Shown here: one piece after another, positions 24,149 through 31,899 of the stretch
Position numbering within the stretch: the stretch's first letter is position 1
Layout: each line of letters opens with the position of its first letter
Source of the DNA: Paenibacillus sp. MAHUQ-63
GTDB lineage: Bacteria > Bacillota > Bacilli > Paenibacillales > NBRC-103111
Reading direction: 5' to 3'
DNA length: 64,000 nt
Assembly (NCBI RefSeq): GCF_028765165.1
Contig: NZ_JARADB010000004.1
Coordinates: forward strand, 248,001-312,000
Notes under the pieces: generated by a model
What the model was told of the DNA's origin: nothing
The model's database searches: none
What the model saw: only the letters and a program-made list of their open reading frames with translations
Program-made: the position numbers and the translations under genes

Positions 24149-25138
24149 ATGAGTTTTTTTAAACGGTTGAAAGAGAGCATTTCCAGCAAGGCCGAAGCGG
24201 TAACGAATAAGTTCAAGGAAGGCCTAGCCAAAACGAGAGATGTGTTCGTGGAGCGAGTCGACGACCTATTCTCCCGGCGCAAGAAGATTGACGAAGACTT
24301 TTATGAAGAGCTGGAAGAGATTCTAATCGGCGCCGATGTCGGTGTGAATACCGTGCTCAAGCTGATCGACCAGCTGCGTGCGGAAGTGAAGAAACGGAAG
24401 ATCGAGAATCCGGCGGAGCTGCAGCCTATTCTGTCCGAGAAGCTGATCGAGCTGCTCAAGGGCGATGCCGATGCGGGGCTTAACCTAAATCCGAACGGAT
24501 TATCCGTTATTTTGTTCGTTGGCGTCAATGGCGTAGGCAAAACGACAACGATCGGAAAAATGGCGCACATGTTCAAATCCCAAGGGAAAAAGGTGCTTAT
24601 GGCCGCAGGCGACACATTCCGTGCGGGAGCGATCGAGCAGCTGGAAACGTGGGGCGAGCGTGTCGGCGTCGATGTCATTAAGCAGCAATCGGGCGCTGAC
24701 CCGGCTGCGGTTATGTATGATGCCGTACAGGCCGCTAAGACGCGCGGCGTCGATATCTTGCTGTGCGATACGGCCGGCCGCTTGCAGAACAAAGTGAATC
24801 TCATGGAGGAGCTGAACAAGATTTACCGCGTTATCCAACGCGAAGTGCCGGACGCTCCGCATGAGGTGATCCTCGTTCTGGATGCGACAACAGGGCAGAA
24901 TGCGCTCAGCCAAGCCAAGCTCTTCGGAGACAAGACCGGCCTGACCGGACTTGTGCTGTCCAAGCTGGACGGCACGGCCAAAGGCGGGATCGTCGTGGCG
25001 ATCCGCCAGGAATTGTCGCTGCCGGTGAAATTCGTCGGCCTCGGCGAGAAAATGGACGATCTCCAGCCGTTTGATTCGGAGCAATTCGTGCACGCTTTGT
25101 TCGGCAAATGGATGGGCGAGACCAAAGAAGAAGACTAA
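24149..25138 (+). CDS. ftsY: signal recognition particle receptor FtsY
   Basis: FtsY is the membrane-associated GTPase receptor that takes ribosome-nascent chain-SRP complexes to the translocon. The 329-residue protein has a short basic N-terminal helix instead of the long acidic A domain of E. coli, an N domain of four helices (about 30-110), and a G domain with GVNGVGKTT (125-133), DTAGRLQN and SKLDGTAKGG. ATG 24149 follows AGGAGG. Its partner Ffh is encoded just downstream, behind a separate promoter. Confidence 0.97.
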   Translation: MSFFKRLKESISSKAEAVTNKFKEGLAKTRDVFVERVDDLFSRRKKIDEDFYEELEEILIGADVGVNTVLKLIDQLRAEVKKRKIENPAELQPILSEKLIELLKGDADAGLNLNPNGLSVILFVGVNGVGKTTTIGKMAHMFKSQGKKVLMAAGDTFRAGAIEQLETWGERVGVDVIKQQSGADPAAVMYDAVQAAKTRGVDILLCDTAGRLQNKVNLMEELNKIYRVIQREVPDAPHEVILVLDATTGQNALSQAKLFGDKTGLTGLVLSKLDGTAKGGIVVAIRQELSLPVKFVGLGEKMDDLQPFDSEQFVHALFGKWMGETKEED

Positions 25139-25143
25139 GCGGG

Positions 25144-25182
25144 AAATCCCCTCAGCCTCTACGGTTGGCGGGGGATTTTTTT
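25144..25182 (+). terminator. Rho-independent terminator after ftsY
   Basis: AAATCCCC (25144-25151) pairs with GGGGATTT (25171-25178), with an inner CAGCC/GGTTG helix, followed by a T tract. Confidence 0.88.
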
Positions 25183-25209
25183 GTTTGAAATACTGACAAG
25201 GTAAAACGC

Positions 25210-25238
25210 TTGACATTCATTCCGGAATTCAGTATGAT
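25210..25238 (+). promoter_or_regulatory. sigma-A promoter of ylxM-ffh
   Basis: TTGACA (25210-25215), a 17-base spacer and TATGAT (25233-25238) make a near-consensus promoter just after the ftsY terminator and 50 bases before ylxM. Confidence 0.85.
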
Positions 25239-25288
25239 AGGTCATGTTGTGCTGCTGTCAAGGGCGCAACCTTTACGGAGGTGGAGTC

Positions 25289-25639
25289 ATGACGGTTGAT
25301 CAAATGCTCGCGAAAACGAATCGCATCAATCTGCTGTTTGACTTCTATGAACCCCTTTTGACCGAGAAGCAGAGAACGTTTCTCAGATTGTACTTTCACG
25401 ACGACTACTCGCTAGGAGAAATCGCCGAGAATTTCGAAATTAGCCGCCAAGCGGTGTATGAGCATATTAAGCGTGCAGAATTGACTTTGCAGGAATATGA
25501 AGCTAAGCTGCATCTGTTACATAAGCATGAACAACGCGTGAAGCTTCGCACCGAACTGGACCAATTGCTGACAAGCTGTGATCCTGAGCTGAAGAGGAAA
25601 ACGACGGAGCTTTTTGATACAATAATAGAGATCGACTGA
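25289..25639 (+). CDS. ylxM: YlxM family helix-turn-helix protein linked to SRP
   Basis: The 116-residue protein is a sigma-70 region 4-like helix-turn-helix protein. [19 protein letters not shown] and then [19 protein letters not shown] (about residues 45-63) form the DNA-binding-like unit. YlxM in Firmicutes is encoded with ffh and has been shown in streptococci to bind the SRP and alter its GTPase activity. ATG 25289 follows ACGGAGGTGG. The open frame runs 15 codons upstream without a ribosome site. It is co-transcribed with ffh, 27 bases downstream. Confidence 0.93.
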   Translation: MTVDQMLAKTNRINLLFDFYEPLLTEKQRTFLRLYFHDDYSLGEIAENFEISRQAVYEHIKRAELTLQEYEAKLHLLHKHEQRVKLRTELDQLLTSCDPELKRKTTELFDTIIEID

Positions 25640-25666
25640 TCATAGTCCAAGCAGGAGGTGAAGCGC

Positions 25667-27025
25667 ATGGCATTTGAAGGATTGGCAAACCGGTTACAGA
25701 ACGTTTTTGGAAAGCTGAGAAGCAAAGGTAAGCTGACGGAAGAAGATGTAGGCGAAGCGCTTCGCGAGGTACGGCTCGCTCTGCTTGAAGCGGACGTGAA
25801 CTTTAAAGTCGTCAAAGACTTTATTGCCAAAGTGAAGGAGCAGGCGATCGGACAAGAAGTCATGAAGTCCTTCACGCCGGGCATGGTTGTTATCGACATC
25901 GTGAACAAAGAGCTTACGGCGCTCATGGGCGGTACGCAGAGCAAGCTGGCTCGTTCGAACCGGCCGCCGACCGTCATTATGATGGCAGGTCTGCAAGGGG
26001 CAGGTAAAACGACGACGTCCGGTAAGCTGGCGAAGATGCTGGTCAAACAAAACCATAGACCGCTGCTTGTCGCGTGCGACATTTATCGTCCCGCTGCGAT
26101 CAAACAGCTGCAGGTGCTCGGAGAGCAGTTGAAGGTTCCTGTCTTCGCACTGGGAGATCAAGTGAATCCGGTCGATATCGCCAAGCAAGGGCTGCAGCAC
26201 GCCAAAGATCATGGCCACGATTATGTGATCATCGATACCGCGGGGCGCCTCCACATTGACGAGAATTTGATGGATGAACTGAAAAATGTGCGCGCCGCTG
26301 TTACGCCCGACGAAATATTGCTCGTTGTCGATGCGATGACGGGTCAAGATGCCGTGAACGTCGCAGAGAGCTTCCACCAACAGCTGGAACTCACGGGCGT
26401 AGTCCTCACGAAGCTGGACGGCGATACCCGCGGTGGTGCGGCGTTATCCGTCAAAGCCGTAACCGGCTGCCCGATTAAGTTCGTCGCGAGCGGCGAGAAG
26501 ATGGATGCTTTGGAACCTTTCTTCCCAGACCGGATGGCCTCCAGAATTCTCGGCATGGGCGACATGCTGACACTGATCGAGAAGGCGCAAGCCGGCATCG
26601 ACATGGACAAGGCGAAAGAGATGGAGCGCAAAATGCGCAACGCCGAGTTCACGTTCGATGATTTCCTTGACCAGATGGAGCAGGTGAAGAAGATGGGGCC
26701 GCTTGATCAAATCCTGGAGATGCTGCCGGGTGCGAACAAGATCAAAGGCATGAAGGATATGAAGGTGGACGACAAGCAGATGGCCCGCGTCGAGGCGATT
26801 GTGAAGTCGATGACCAAGGAAGAGAAGCGCAAGCCGGAGCTGCTGAACGCAAGCCGCCGCAAGCGAATTGCGCTGGGAAGCGGCAATTCCGTACAGGAAG
26901 TGAATCGGTTCATCAAGCAATTTGACGATATGCGCAAAATGATGAAGCAGTTCTCCGGCATGATGGGACCTAAGGGGCCCAAAGGAATGAAGAAGCTGGG
27001 CAAGGGATTTAAATTCCCGTTCTAA
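25667..27025 (+). CDS. ffh: signal recognition particle protein Ffh
   Basis: Ffh binds signal sequences and 4.5S/6S RNA and delivers ribosomes to FtsY. The 452-residue protein has an N domain, a G domain with GLQGAGKTTT (108-117), DTAGRLHID and TKLDGDTRGG, and a Met-rich M domain (about 300-430) with RRKRIALGSG, the RNA-binding motif. The last 30 residues are rich in Met, Gly and Lys. ATG 25667 is set by AGGAGGTG. An in-frame GTG three codons earlier lies within that site. Confidence 0.98.
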   Translation: MAFEGLANRLQNVFGKLRSKGKLTEEDVGEALREVRLALLEADVNFKVVKDFIAKVKEQAIGQEVMKSFTPGMVVIDIVNKELTALMGGTQSKLARSNRPPTVIMMAGLQGAGKTTTSGKLAKMLVKQNHRPLLVACDIYRPAAIKQLQVLGEQLKVPVFALGDQVNPVDIAKQGLQHAKDHGHDYVIIDTAGRLHIDENLMDELKNVRAAVTPDEILLVVDAMTGQDAVNVAESFHQQLELTGVVLTKLDGDTRGGAALSVKAVTGCPIKFVASGEKMDALEPFFPDRMASRILGMGDMLTLIEKAQAGIDMDKAKEMERKMRNAEFTFDDFLDQMEQVKKMGPLDQILEMLPGANKIKGMKDMKVDDKQMARVEAIVKSMTKEEKRKPELLNASRRKRIALGSGNSVQEVNRFIKQFDDMRKMMKQFSGMMGPKGPKGMKKLGKGFKFPF

Positions 27026-27065
27026 ATATAAGGTGTTTTTATTCTAATTAGGAGGTGAATGATTC

Positions 27066-27338
27066 ATGGCAGTACGTATTCGTCTTAAACGTGCAGGTGC
27101 TCACAAAGCTCCTTTCTACCGTGTGGTGGTTTCGGATTCCCGTTCCCCGCGTGATGGTCGTTTTATCGAAGAAATCGGTACTTATAACCCAATTGCTGAA
27201 CCGGCAGCTGTTAACCTTGATGAGGAGAAAGCGCTGAAATGGCTTCAAATTGGCGCTCAACCGTCCGATACAGTTCGCAGCCTGTTCTCCAAAGCAGGTT
27301 TGATGACTAAGTTTCACGAGCTGAAATTACAGAAGTAA
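27066..27338 (+). CDS. rpsP: 30S ribosomal protein S16
   Basis: S16 is an early-assembly protein of the small ribosomal subunit. The 90-residue protein starts [20 protein letters not shown], a diagnostic family start, and has the usual length. The ribosome site AGGAGGTGA lies before ATG 27066. It begins the rpsP-khpA-rimM-trmD set, a ribosome assembly and tRNA modification group conserved downstream of ffh. No promoter was found between ffh and rpsP. Confidence 0.97.
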   Translation: MAVRIRLKRAGAHKAPFYRVVVSDSRSPRDGRFIEEIGTYNPIAEPAAVNLDEEKALKWLQIGAQPSDTVRSLFSKAGLMTKFHELKLQK

Positions 27339-27363
27339 TCTGTTCACTTCGGAGGGTGTTTTC

Positions 27364-27594
27364 ATGAAGGATCTTATCACCGTTATTGCTAAGGCTCTTG
27401 TTGATCATCCGGAAGAAGTGCGTGTCGCTGTCGTGGAGAAGGATGACAAAATCGAGTACAGGCTTTCCGTTCACCCCGACGATGTCGGGAAAGTGATCGG
27501 CAAGCAAGGGAAGATTGCGAAGTCGCTCCGCACGGTGGTCACGTCGGCAGCAGTGAAAGAAACGAAACGGGTAGCCGTAGAGATCGTTTCATAA
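27364..27594 (+). CDS. khpA: KH-domain RNA-binding protein KhpA
   Basis: The 76-residue protein is almost entirely one type-II KH domain, with the RNA-binding loop VIGKQGKIAKSLR (about residues 42-54). In Gram-positive bacteria KhpA pairs with KhpB (Jag) to bind many RNAs, and in pneumococcus this affects cell division. Its place between rpsP and rimM is conserved (ylqC in Bacillus). ATG 27364 follows CGGAGGGTG. A terminator follows at 27601. Confidence 0.93.
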   Translation: MKDLITVIAKALVDHPEEVRVAVVEKDDKIEYRLSVHPDDVGKVIGKQGKIAKSLRTVVTSAAVKETKRVAVEIVS

Positions 27595-27600
27595 GAAATT

Positions 27601-27629
27601 AGGTTAGGATTCTATTCCTAGCCTTTTTC
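27601..27629 (+). terminator. Rho-independent terminator after khpA
   Basis: AGGTTAGGA (27601-27609) pairs with TCCTAGCCT (27616-27624), one wobble pair, followed by TTTTC. It may only partly block transcription into rimM. Confidence 0.75.
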
Positions 27630-27678
27630 TTATATGGACTTGCATAAGGCACAATAAAGTGGAGGTTAGCAAGCGCAA

Positions 27679-28194
27679 ATGGCGGATAAATTGATGACGA
27701 TTGGTAAAATCGCCAATACCCATGGTATTCGCGGCGAACTGAAGATTGTACCGGAAACCGATTTCCCCGAACGTTTCGATAAAGGCAGCGAGTTGGTTAT
27801 TGTTGACTCCCAAAATAAGCAAACGCCGGTGACTGTGCAAACGTCCCGCTTACATAAAAATATGTTTATCGTGCAATTCGCACAATTCAGCAACATTAAC
27901 GATGTGGAGAAGTTCAAAGGAGCGCTCCTCAAAATCGATGCGAAGAATCAACAGCCGCTCGAAGAGGGAGAATATTATTACCACGAAATTATTGGCTGTA
28001 AGGTCATTACGGAAGAAGGCCAAGAGCTCGGTCCGATTACGGAAATACTGACGCCTGGAGCTAACGATGTTTGGGTAGTATCTTTGCCGAAAGGCAAGCA
28101 ATTGCTGCTGCCGGTTATTGACGATGTCATTCTGGATGTAGATGTCGCTAATAAGACAATACGGATTCACCTGATGGAAGGGTTAATGGAATGA
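27679..28194 (+). CDS. rimM: ribosome maturation factor RimM
   Basis: RimM helps assemble the 30S head by binding S19. The 171-residue protein has the N-terminal barrel opening with [17 protein letters not shown] and a C-terminal PRC-barrel domain with [12 protein letters not shown] (about 95-106) and [13 protein letters not shown]. The ribosome site is GGAGG. The stop overlaps trmD by four bases (ATGA), the usual rimM-trmD coupling. Confidence 0.95.
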   Translation: MADKLMTIGKIANTHGIRGELKIVPETDFPERFDKGSELVIVDSQNKQTPVTVQTSRLHKNMFIVQFAQFSNINDVEKFKGALLKIDAKNQQPLEEGEYYYHEIIGCKVITEEGQELGPITEILTPGANDVWVVSLPKGKQLLLPVIDDVILDVDVANKTIRIHLMEGLME

Positions 28195-28949
28195 GAATTG
28201 ATGTACTGACCTTGTTCCCAGAAATGTTTGACGGCGTATTCTCGTCCAGCATTTTGGGAAAAGCTCGAGATAAGGGAATCGTAAGTCTGAACACCGTGAA
28301 TTTCCGGGATTACTCCAATAATAAGCATAATACGGTCGACGATTATCCTTATGGCGGCGGAGGCGGAATGGTATTGAAGCCGGAGCCGATCTTTGCGGCG
28401 GTGGAGGATCTGCCTGTGGGCGAGGACGCCGAAGGCGGCTCGGTGAAGCCGAGGGTTATTCTCATGTGTCCGCAAGGCAAACCGTTCACACAGAAGGTGG
28501 CTGAAGAATTGTCCTGCGAGCAGCACCTCGTGTTTATTTGCGGACATTATGAAGGCTACGATGAGCGGATTAGGCAATACCTGGTGACGGACGAGCTCTC
28601 CATTGGCGATTATGTGCTTACCGGTGGAGAACTGCCTGCCATGGTCGTTATAGACAGTGTAGTAAGGCTTCTGCCCGGAGTACTCGGCAATGAGATGTCG
28701 GCTGTGACGGATTCGTTCTCGACAGGCCTGCTGGAGTATCCTCATTATACGCGTCCCGCCAAATTCAGAGAGTGGGAAGTGCCGGAGATGCTGTTGTCCG
28801 GCCATCATGAGAATGTACGGCGCTGGAGGCGCAAGGAATCGTTATTCCGCACACTGGAGCGACGTCCGGATTTGCTCGAAGGCAGGGAGTTTACGAAGGA
28901 AGAAAAGGCCTGGCTGGCCGAATGGCAGGAGCGAAATCCAAAGAAGTAG
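28191..28949 (+). CDS. trmD: tRNA (guanine(37)-N1)-methyltransferase
   Basis: TrmD methylates G37 of tRNAs that read CNN codons, preventing frameshifts. The 252-residue SPOUT-class protein has [10 protein letters not shown] (residues 51-60), [11 protein letters not shown] with the catalytic Asp region, and [16 protein letters not shown], which forms the trefoil-knot SAM site. It is of normal length. It is translationally coupled to rimM. The next gene, rplS, has its own leader. Confidence 0.97.
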   Translation: MRIDVLTLFPEMFDGVFSSSILGKARDKGIVSLNTVNFRDYSNNKHNTVDDYPYGGGGGMVLKPEPIFAAVEDLPVGEDAEGGSVKPRVILMCPQGKPFTQKVAEELSCEQHLVFICGHYEGYDERIRQYLVTDELSIGDYVLTGGELPAMVVIDSVVRLLPGVLGNEMSAVTDSFSTGLLEYPHYTRPAKFREWEVPEMLLSGHHENVRRWRRKESLFRTLERRPDLLEGREFTKEEKAWLAEWQERNPKK

Positions 28950-29001
28950 CCCCCAAAACTTCTCTATTGAATTTCTTTCCTGTCTATGATATTATATATT
29001 C

Positions 29002-29021
29002 TGTTGTGATTTTTCAACAGC
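29002..29021 (+). other. short hairpin in the trmD-rplS gap
   Basis: CTGTTG (29002-29007) pairs with CAACAG (29016-29021) around TGATTTTT. It precedes the putative L19 leader and may be part of that RNA. A T-rich tail is absent. Confidence 0.35.
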
Positions 29022-29031
29022 TCGAGTCTGG

Positions 29032-29100
29032 TGGTCCTCTACGCATAACAACTTAGATTTAACTTGTAGATCGGCGGAATGAACACCTGTGTGGAAGGAG
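29032..29100 (+). ncRNA. probable L19 (rplS) ribosomal protein leader
   Basis: Directly upstream of rplS lie the elements GGTCCTCTAC, AGATTTAAC and GATCGGCGGAATGAACACC, in the order I recall for the Firmicutes L19 leader, followed at once by the rplS ribosome site GAAGGAGG. Such leaders let the ribosomal protein repress its own mRNA. Assignment is from memory of the conserved strings. A covariance search with the L19 leader model would decide. Confidence 0.55.
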
Positions 29101-29110
29101 GGAGTCAACT

Positions 29111-29452
29111 ATGAATCTTATTCAAGAGATTACTAAGGAGCAGCTCCGTACGGATATTCCAAGTTTCCGTCCTGGCGATACTCTGAAAGTACACGTAAAA
29201 GTTATCGAGGGTTCGCGTGAGCGTATTCAGCTGTTCGAAGGTGTTGTGATCAAACGCCACGGCGGTGGAATCAGCGAAACGTTTACTGTTCGTAAAATTT
29301 CTTACGGTGTTGGCGTGGAAAGAACTTTCCCGCTGCATTCTCCAAGAATCGAGAAAATCGAAGTGGCTCGCCGTGGTAAAGTTCGTCGTGCGAAACTTTA
29401 TTACCTGCGTGGTCTTCGCGGTAAAGCAGCAAGAATCAAAGAAATTCGATAA
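29111..29452 (+). CDS. rplS: 50S ribosomal protein L19
   Basis: L19 lies at the interface of the two ribosomal subunits. The 113-residue protein carries [16 protein letters not shown] (about 17-32), [16 protein letters not shown] and a C-terminal basic [18 protein letters not shown], all diagnostic. ATG 29111 follows GGAAGGAGGGAG. The gene is preceded by a probable autoregulatory leader and followed by a terminator at 29460. Confidence 0.98.
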   Translation: MNLIQEITKEQLRTDIPSFRPGDTLKVHVKVIEGSRERIQLFEGVVIKRHGGGISETFTVRKISYGVGVERTFPLHSPRIEKIEVARRGKVRRAKLYYLRGLRGKAARIKEIR

Positions 29453-29459
29453 GAAAACG

Positions 29460-29496
29460 GGGGGCTTGTTTAGGCAAGTCTCCTTTTCGTTTTTTG
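29460..29496 (+). terminator. Rho-independent terminator after rplS
   Basis: GGGGGCTTG (29460-29468) pairs with CAAGTCTCC (29475-29483), including wobble pairs, followed by TTTTCGTTTTTT. Confidence 0.78.
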
Positions 29497-29542
29497 CAGC
29501 ACCTTTTTACATAAACCAAAACTGGAAAAGAGGCAGTCAGTG

Positions 29543-30166
29543 ATGGAACAGAAAGAGCAAGATCAGCCTGGTTTAGACGCCGCAGCTGCTGCGGAAGCAA
29601 GCTCAACACCTGCAAAAACAGCCAAAAGTGAAACATGGGAATGGATCAAAGCGCTAGTGATCGCCGGCGTGCTGGTCATTGTCATCCGTTGGTTCCTGTT
29701 CTCGCCGTTCATCGTCGACGGGGATTCCATGAGGCCGAACTTCTCTACTGGCGAACGTCTCATTGTTAACAAAATTATTTATGATATCCGCGCGCCGAAG
29801 CGGGGAGAAGTCATCGTCTTCCATGCGCCGGAAGGCAAGGATTATATTAAACGGGTCATCGCGCTTCCAGGGGAAACCGTGAAAGTAACCGGCGATAAAG
29901 TGTTCATCAACGGCCAGGAGATCGATCAACCGTATATCAAGGAAGCGATCGAGCAAGCGAATAAAGAGGGACATGCCTATAACACTCTGTCCGATTTCCC
30001 AGAAACGAAAGTGCCTGACGGCGAAATCTTCGCGATGGGGGATAACCGGCCGAATTCCAAGGACAGCCGGGCCAAGAGCGTTGGCTTCGTGCCTTATAAT
30101 AAAATCGTAGGGCGCTCGGAAGTCATTTTCTGGCCGGTCAACAAAATAAGTTTTATACATTTCTGA
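29543..30166 (+). CDS. lepB: type I signal peptidase
   Basis: Signal peptidase I removes signal peptides from exported proteins at the outer face of the membrane. The 207-residue protein has an Ala-rich cytoplasmic N-terminus, one membrane helix (about 33-55), the catalytic Ser in VDGDSMRPN (S62) and the catalytic Lys in DYIKRVIALPG (K103), followed by GDNRPNSKDSR. This is the single-anchor Gram-positive type (Sip). ATG 29543 is preferred to the overlapping GTG 29540. Its place between rplS and rbgA is conserved in many Bacillales. Confidence 0.95.
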   Translation: MEQKEQDQPGLDAAAAAEASSTPAKTAKSETWEWIKALVIAGVLVIVIRWFLFSPFIVDGDSMRPNFSTGERLIVNKIIYDIRAPKRGEVIVFHAPEGKDYIKRVIALPGETVKVTGDKVFINGQEIDQPYIKEAIEQANKEGHAYNTLSDFPETKVPDGEIFAMGDNRPNSKDSRAKSVGFVPYNKIVGRSEVIFWPVNKISFIHF

Positions 30167-30177
30167 GGTGAACTAGA

Positions 30178-31038
30178 ATGACCATTCAATGGTTTCCCGG
30201 TCACATGACCAAAGCTCGGAGACAGATTGAAGAAAAGCTGAAGCTGATTGACGTCGTCATTGAGCTTCTGGATGCCCGCATACCGCTCTCGAGCCGGAAC
30301 CCGATGGTAGATGAGATTTTGAAGGGCAAGCCCCGATTGGTGCTCTTGAACAAAAGCGATTTGGCCGATCCGCAGGTGACGGCGCAATGGGTCAAATATT
30401 TCGGAGAGCTTGGCTTGCCGGCTTTGCCGATTGATGCGGCGAACGGTACGAACGTCAAAGAAATTTTGCCGCGGGTGAAGCAGCTTTGGGCACACAAGAT
30501 TGAGCAGCAGATCAGCAAAGGGATGAATCCTAGAGCGATACGCGCTCTTATCGTGGGGATTCCGAACGTCGGGAAATCGACGCTGACGAATCAATTGGCC
30601 GGCAAGAAAATTGCCGCGACCGGCGATAAGCCTGGCGTGACCAAAGGGCAGCAGTGGATTAAAGTCGGGACTGAGATGGATTTGCTGGATACGCCGGGTA
30701 TTCTGTGGCCGAAATTCGAGGATCAGACCGTTGGTATGCGGCTAGCCGCGACGGGGGCGATCAAGGAAGAGCTGCTCCATCTGGACGAGATTGCGCTGTT
30801 CGTCGTGCGGTACATGGTAGAGAATTACGGGACGGGTCTTCAAGAGAGATTCGGAATTACCGAGCTGCCTGAAGATATGGAGAACGTCCATGAAGTTATT
30901 CAAGTCATGGAGGCTATCGGCCGAAAGCGCGGCGCCATTGTCAGCGGCGGGAAGGTCGATTTGGACAAAGCGTCCCTGATCATTATCCGAGAGCTTCGTG
31001 CCGGGAAGATGGGACGGATTTCTTTAGAAAAGCCATAA
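30178..31038 (+). CDS. rbgA: ribosome biogenesis GTPase RbgA (YlqF)
   Basis: RbgA acts late in 50S assembly, helping L16 and other late proteins bind. The 286-residue protein is a circularly permuted GTPase: the G4 motif LLNKSD (about 56-61) comes before G1 GIPNVGKST (127-135) and G3 DTPG (171-174). It starts with the family signature WFPGHMTKA. A C-terminal RNA-binding helical domain follows. ATG 30178 follows TGAGGTG. Confidence 0.96.
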   Translation: MTIQWFPGHMTKARRQIEEKLKLIDVVIELLDARIPLSSRNPMVDEILKGKPRLVLLNKSDLADPQVTAQWVKYFGELGLPALPIDAANGTNVKEILPRVKQLWAHKIEQQISKGMNPRAIRALIVGIPNVGKSTLTNQLAGKKIAATGDKPGVTKGQQWIKVGTEMDLLDTPGILWPKFEDQTVGMRLAATGAIKEELLHLDEIALFVVRYMVENYGTGLQERFGITELPEDMENVHEVIQVMEAIGRKRGAIVSGGKVDLDKASLIIIRELRAGKMGRISLEKP

Positions 31039-31045
31039 GGAAACT

Positions 31046-31101
31046 CAAGTGAAGAAGTCACTTGCAAACGGCGATGAGCCTGTTTCGCAGGTGGCTTTTT
31101 T
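31046..31101 (+). terminator. double hairpin terminator after rbgA
   Basis: CAAGTGA pairs with TCACTTG (31046-31064) without a T tract. A second hairpin, AGCC with GGCT (31077-31096) and inner CCTG/CAGG, runs into TTTTTT. Confidence 0.72.
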
Positions 31102-31189
31102 ATGTGGATGCCGAACCGGATGTAAAAAATGGTATGGCTTGCCGCTGCGGTAATCCCTTATAATGGTGAGATGGAAAGGGGCGAAGAGC

Positions 31190-31840
31190 TTGCTGGAGCA
31201 TGAGAAAGACGTATGGGAGCAAGGATTCGGCCTAATTGCCGGCATCGATGAGGTCGGAAGAGGCTGTCTATTCGGCGATGTCGTTGCGGCCGCGGTCATC
31301 CTGCCCAAAGGCTATGTACTGGAAGGCGTCAACGATTCGAAGAAGCTGTCGGAGAAGAAGCGAGATGCGCTGTACGAGCAAATTATGAATGAGGCTGTGG
31401 CTGTAGGTCTTGGTATCGTCGATGTGGATACAATCGAAGCTATCAATATTAAACAAGCTGCCAGATTGGCGATGAAACAGGCGGTCGAGCAATTAAAGAC
31501 GAGGCCGGATTATTTGCTGGTCGATGCCGAGACCGTTGATATGGATATGCCGCAAACGGCGATTATTCATGGGGATGCACGAAGCCAGTCCATTGCCGCT
31601 GCATCGGTTATTGCCAAAGTGACAAGAGACCGGATGTGCGCCGAATGGGACGAGCTCTTCCCGGAATACGGTTTGGCTGTACATAAAGGTTATGCTACCA
31701 AGCATCATAGAGAGATGCTGCTGCGTTACGGGCCTACGCCGCTGCATAGGAAGCTTTTTATTCGTAAAGTGATGGCGGAGCTGGAAGAGAAGCCGGCTGA
31801 AGGGATGTCCGAGCAGTTGGAGCTTGATCTTCCCATCTAA
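31190..31840 (+). CDS. rnhB: ribonuclease HII
   Basis: RNase HII removes RNA from RNA/DNA hybrids and single ribonucleotides from DNA. The protein has the catalytic IAGIDEVGRG (Asp and Glu at about residues 20-21), DSKKLSEKKR and a further Asp in YLLVDAE, plus HKGYATKHH. The start is taken as TTG 31190, behind AAAGGGGC at proper distance. An in-frame ATG at 31163 would add nine residues, but it lies inside a TATAAT string (31159-31164) that looks like the gene's -10 box and has no ribosome site. The gene is a little shorter than the B. subtilis protein. Confidence 0.93.
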   Translation: MLEHEKDVWEQGFGLIAGIDEVGRGCLFGDVVAAAVILPKGYVLEGVNDSKKLSEKKRDALYEQIMNEAVAVGLGIVDVDTIEAINIKQAARLAMKQAVEQLKTRPDYLLVDAETVDMDMPQTAIIHGDARSQSIAAASVIAKVTRDRMCAEWDELFPEYGLAVHKGYATKHHREMLLRYGPTPLHRKLFIRKVMAELEEKPAEGMSEQLELDLPI

Positions 31841-31899
31841 ACAATTGGCGAGTGTCAACCGATACTATACATAAACGATCGATAAATCGAGGTGAACGG

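Noticed and set aside
31163-31189. ATG 31163 as the rnhB start
   Set aside because: It lies within a TATAAT string and lacks a ribosome site, while TTG 31190 has one. It remains possible.
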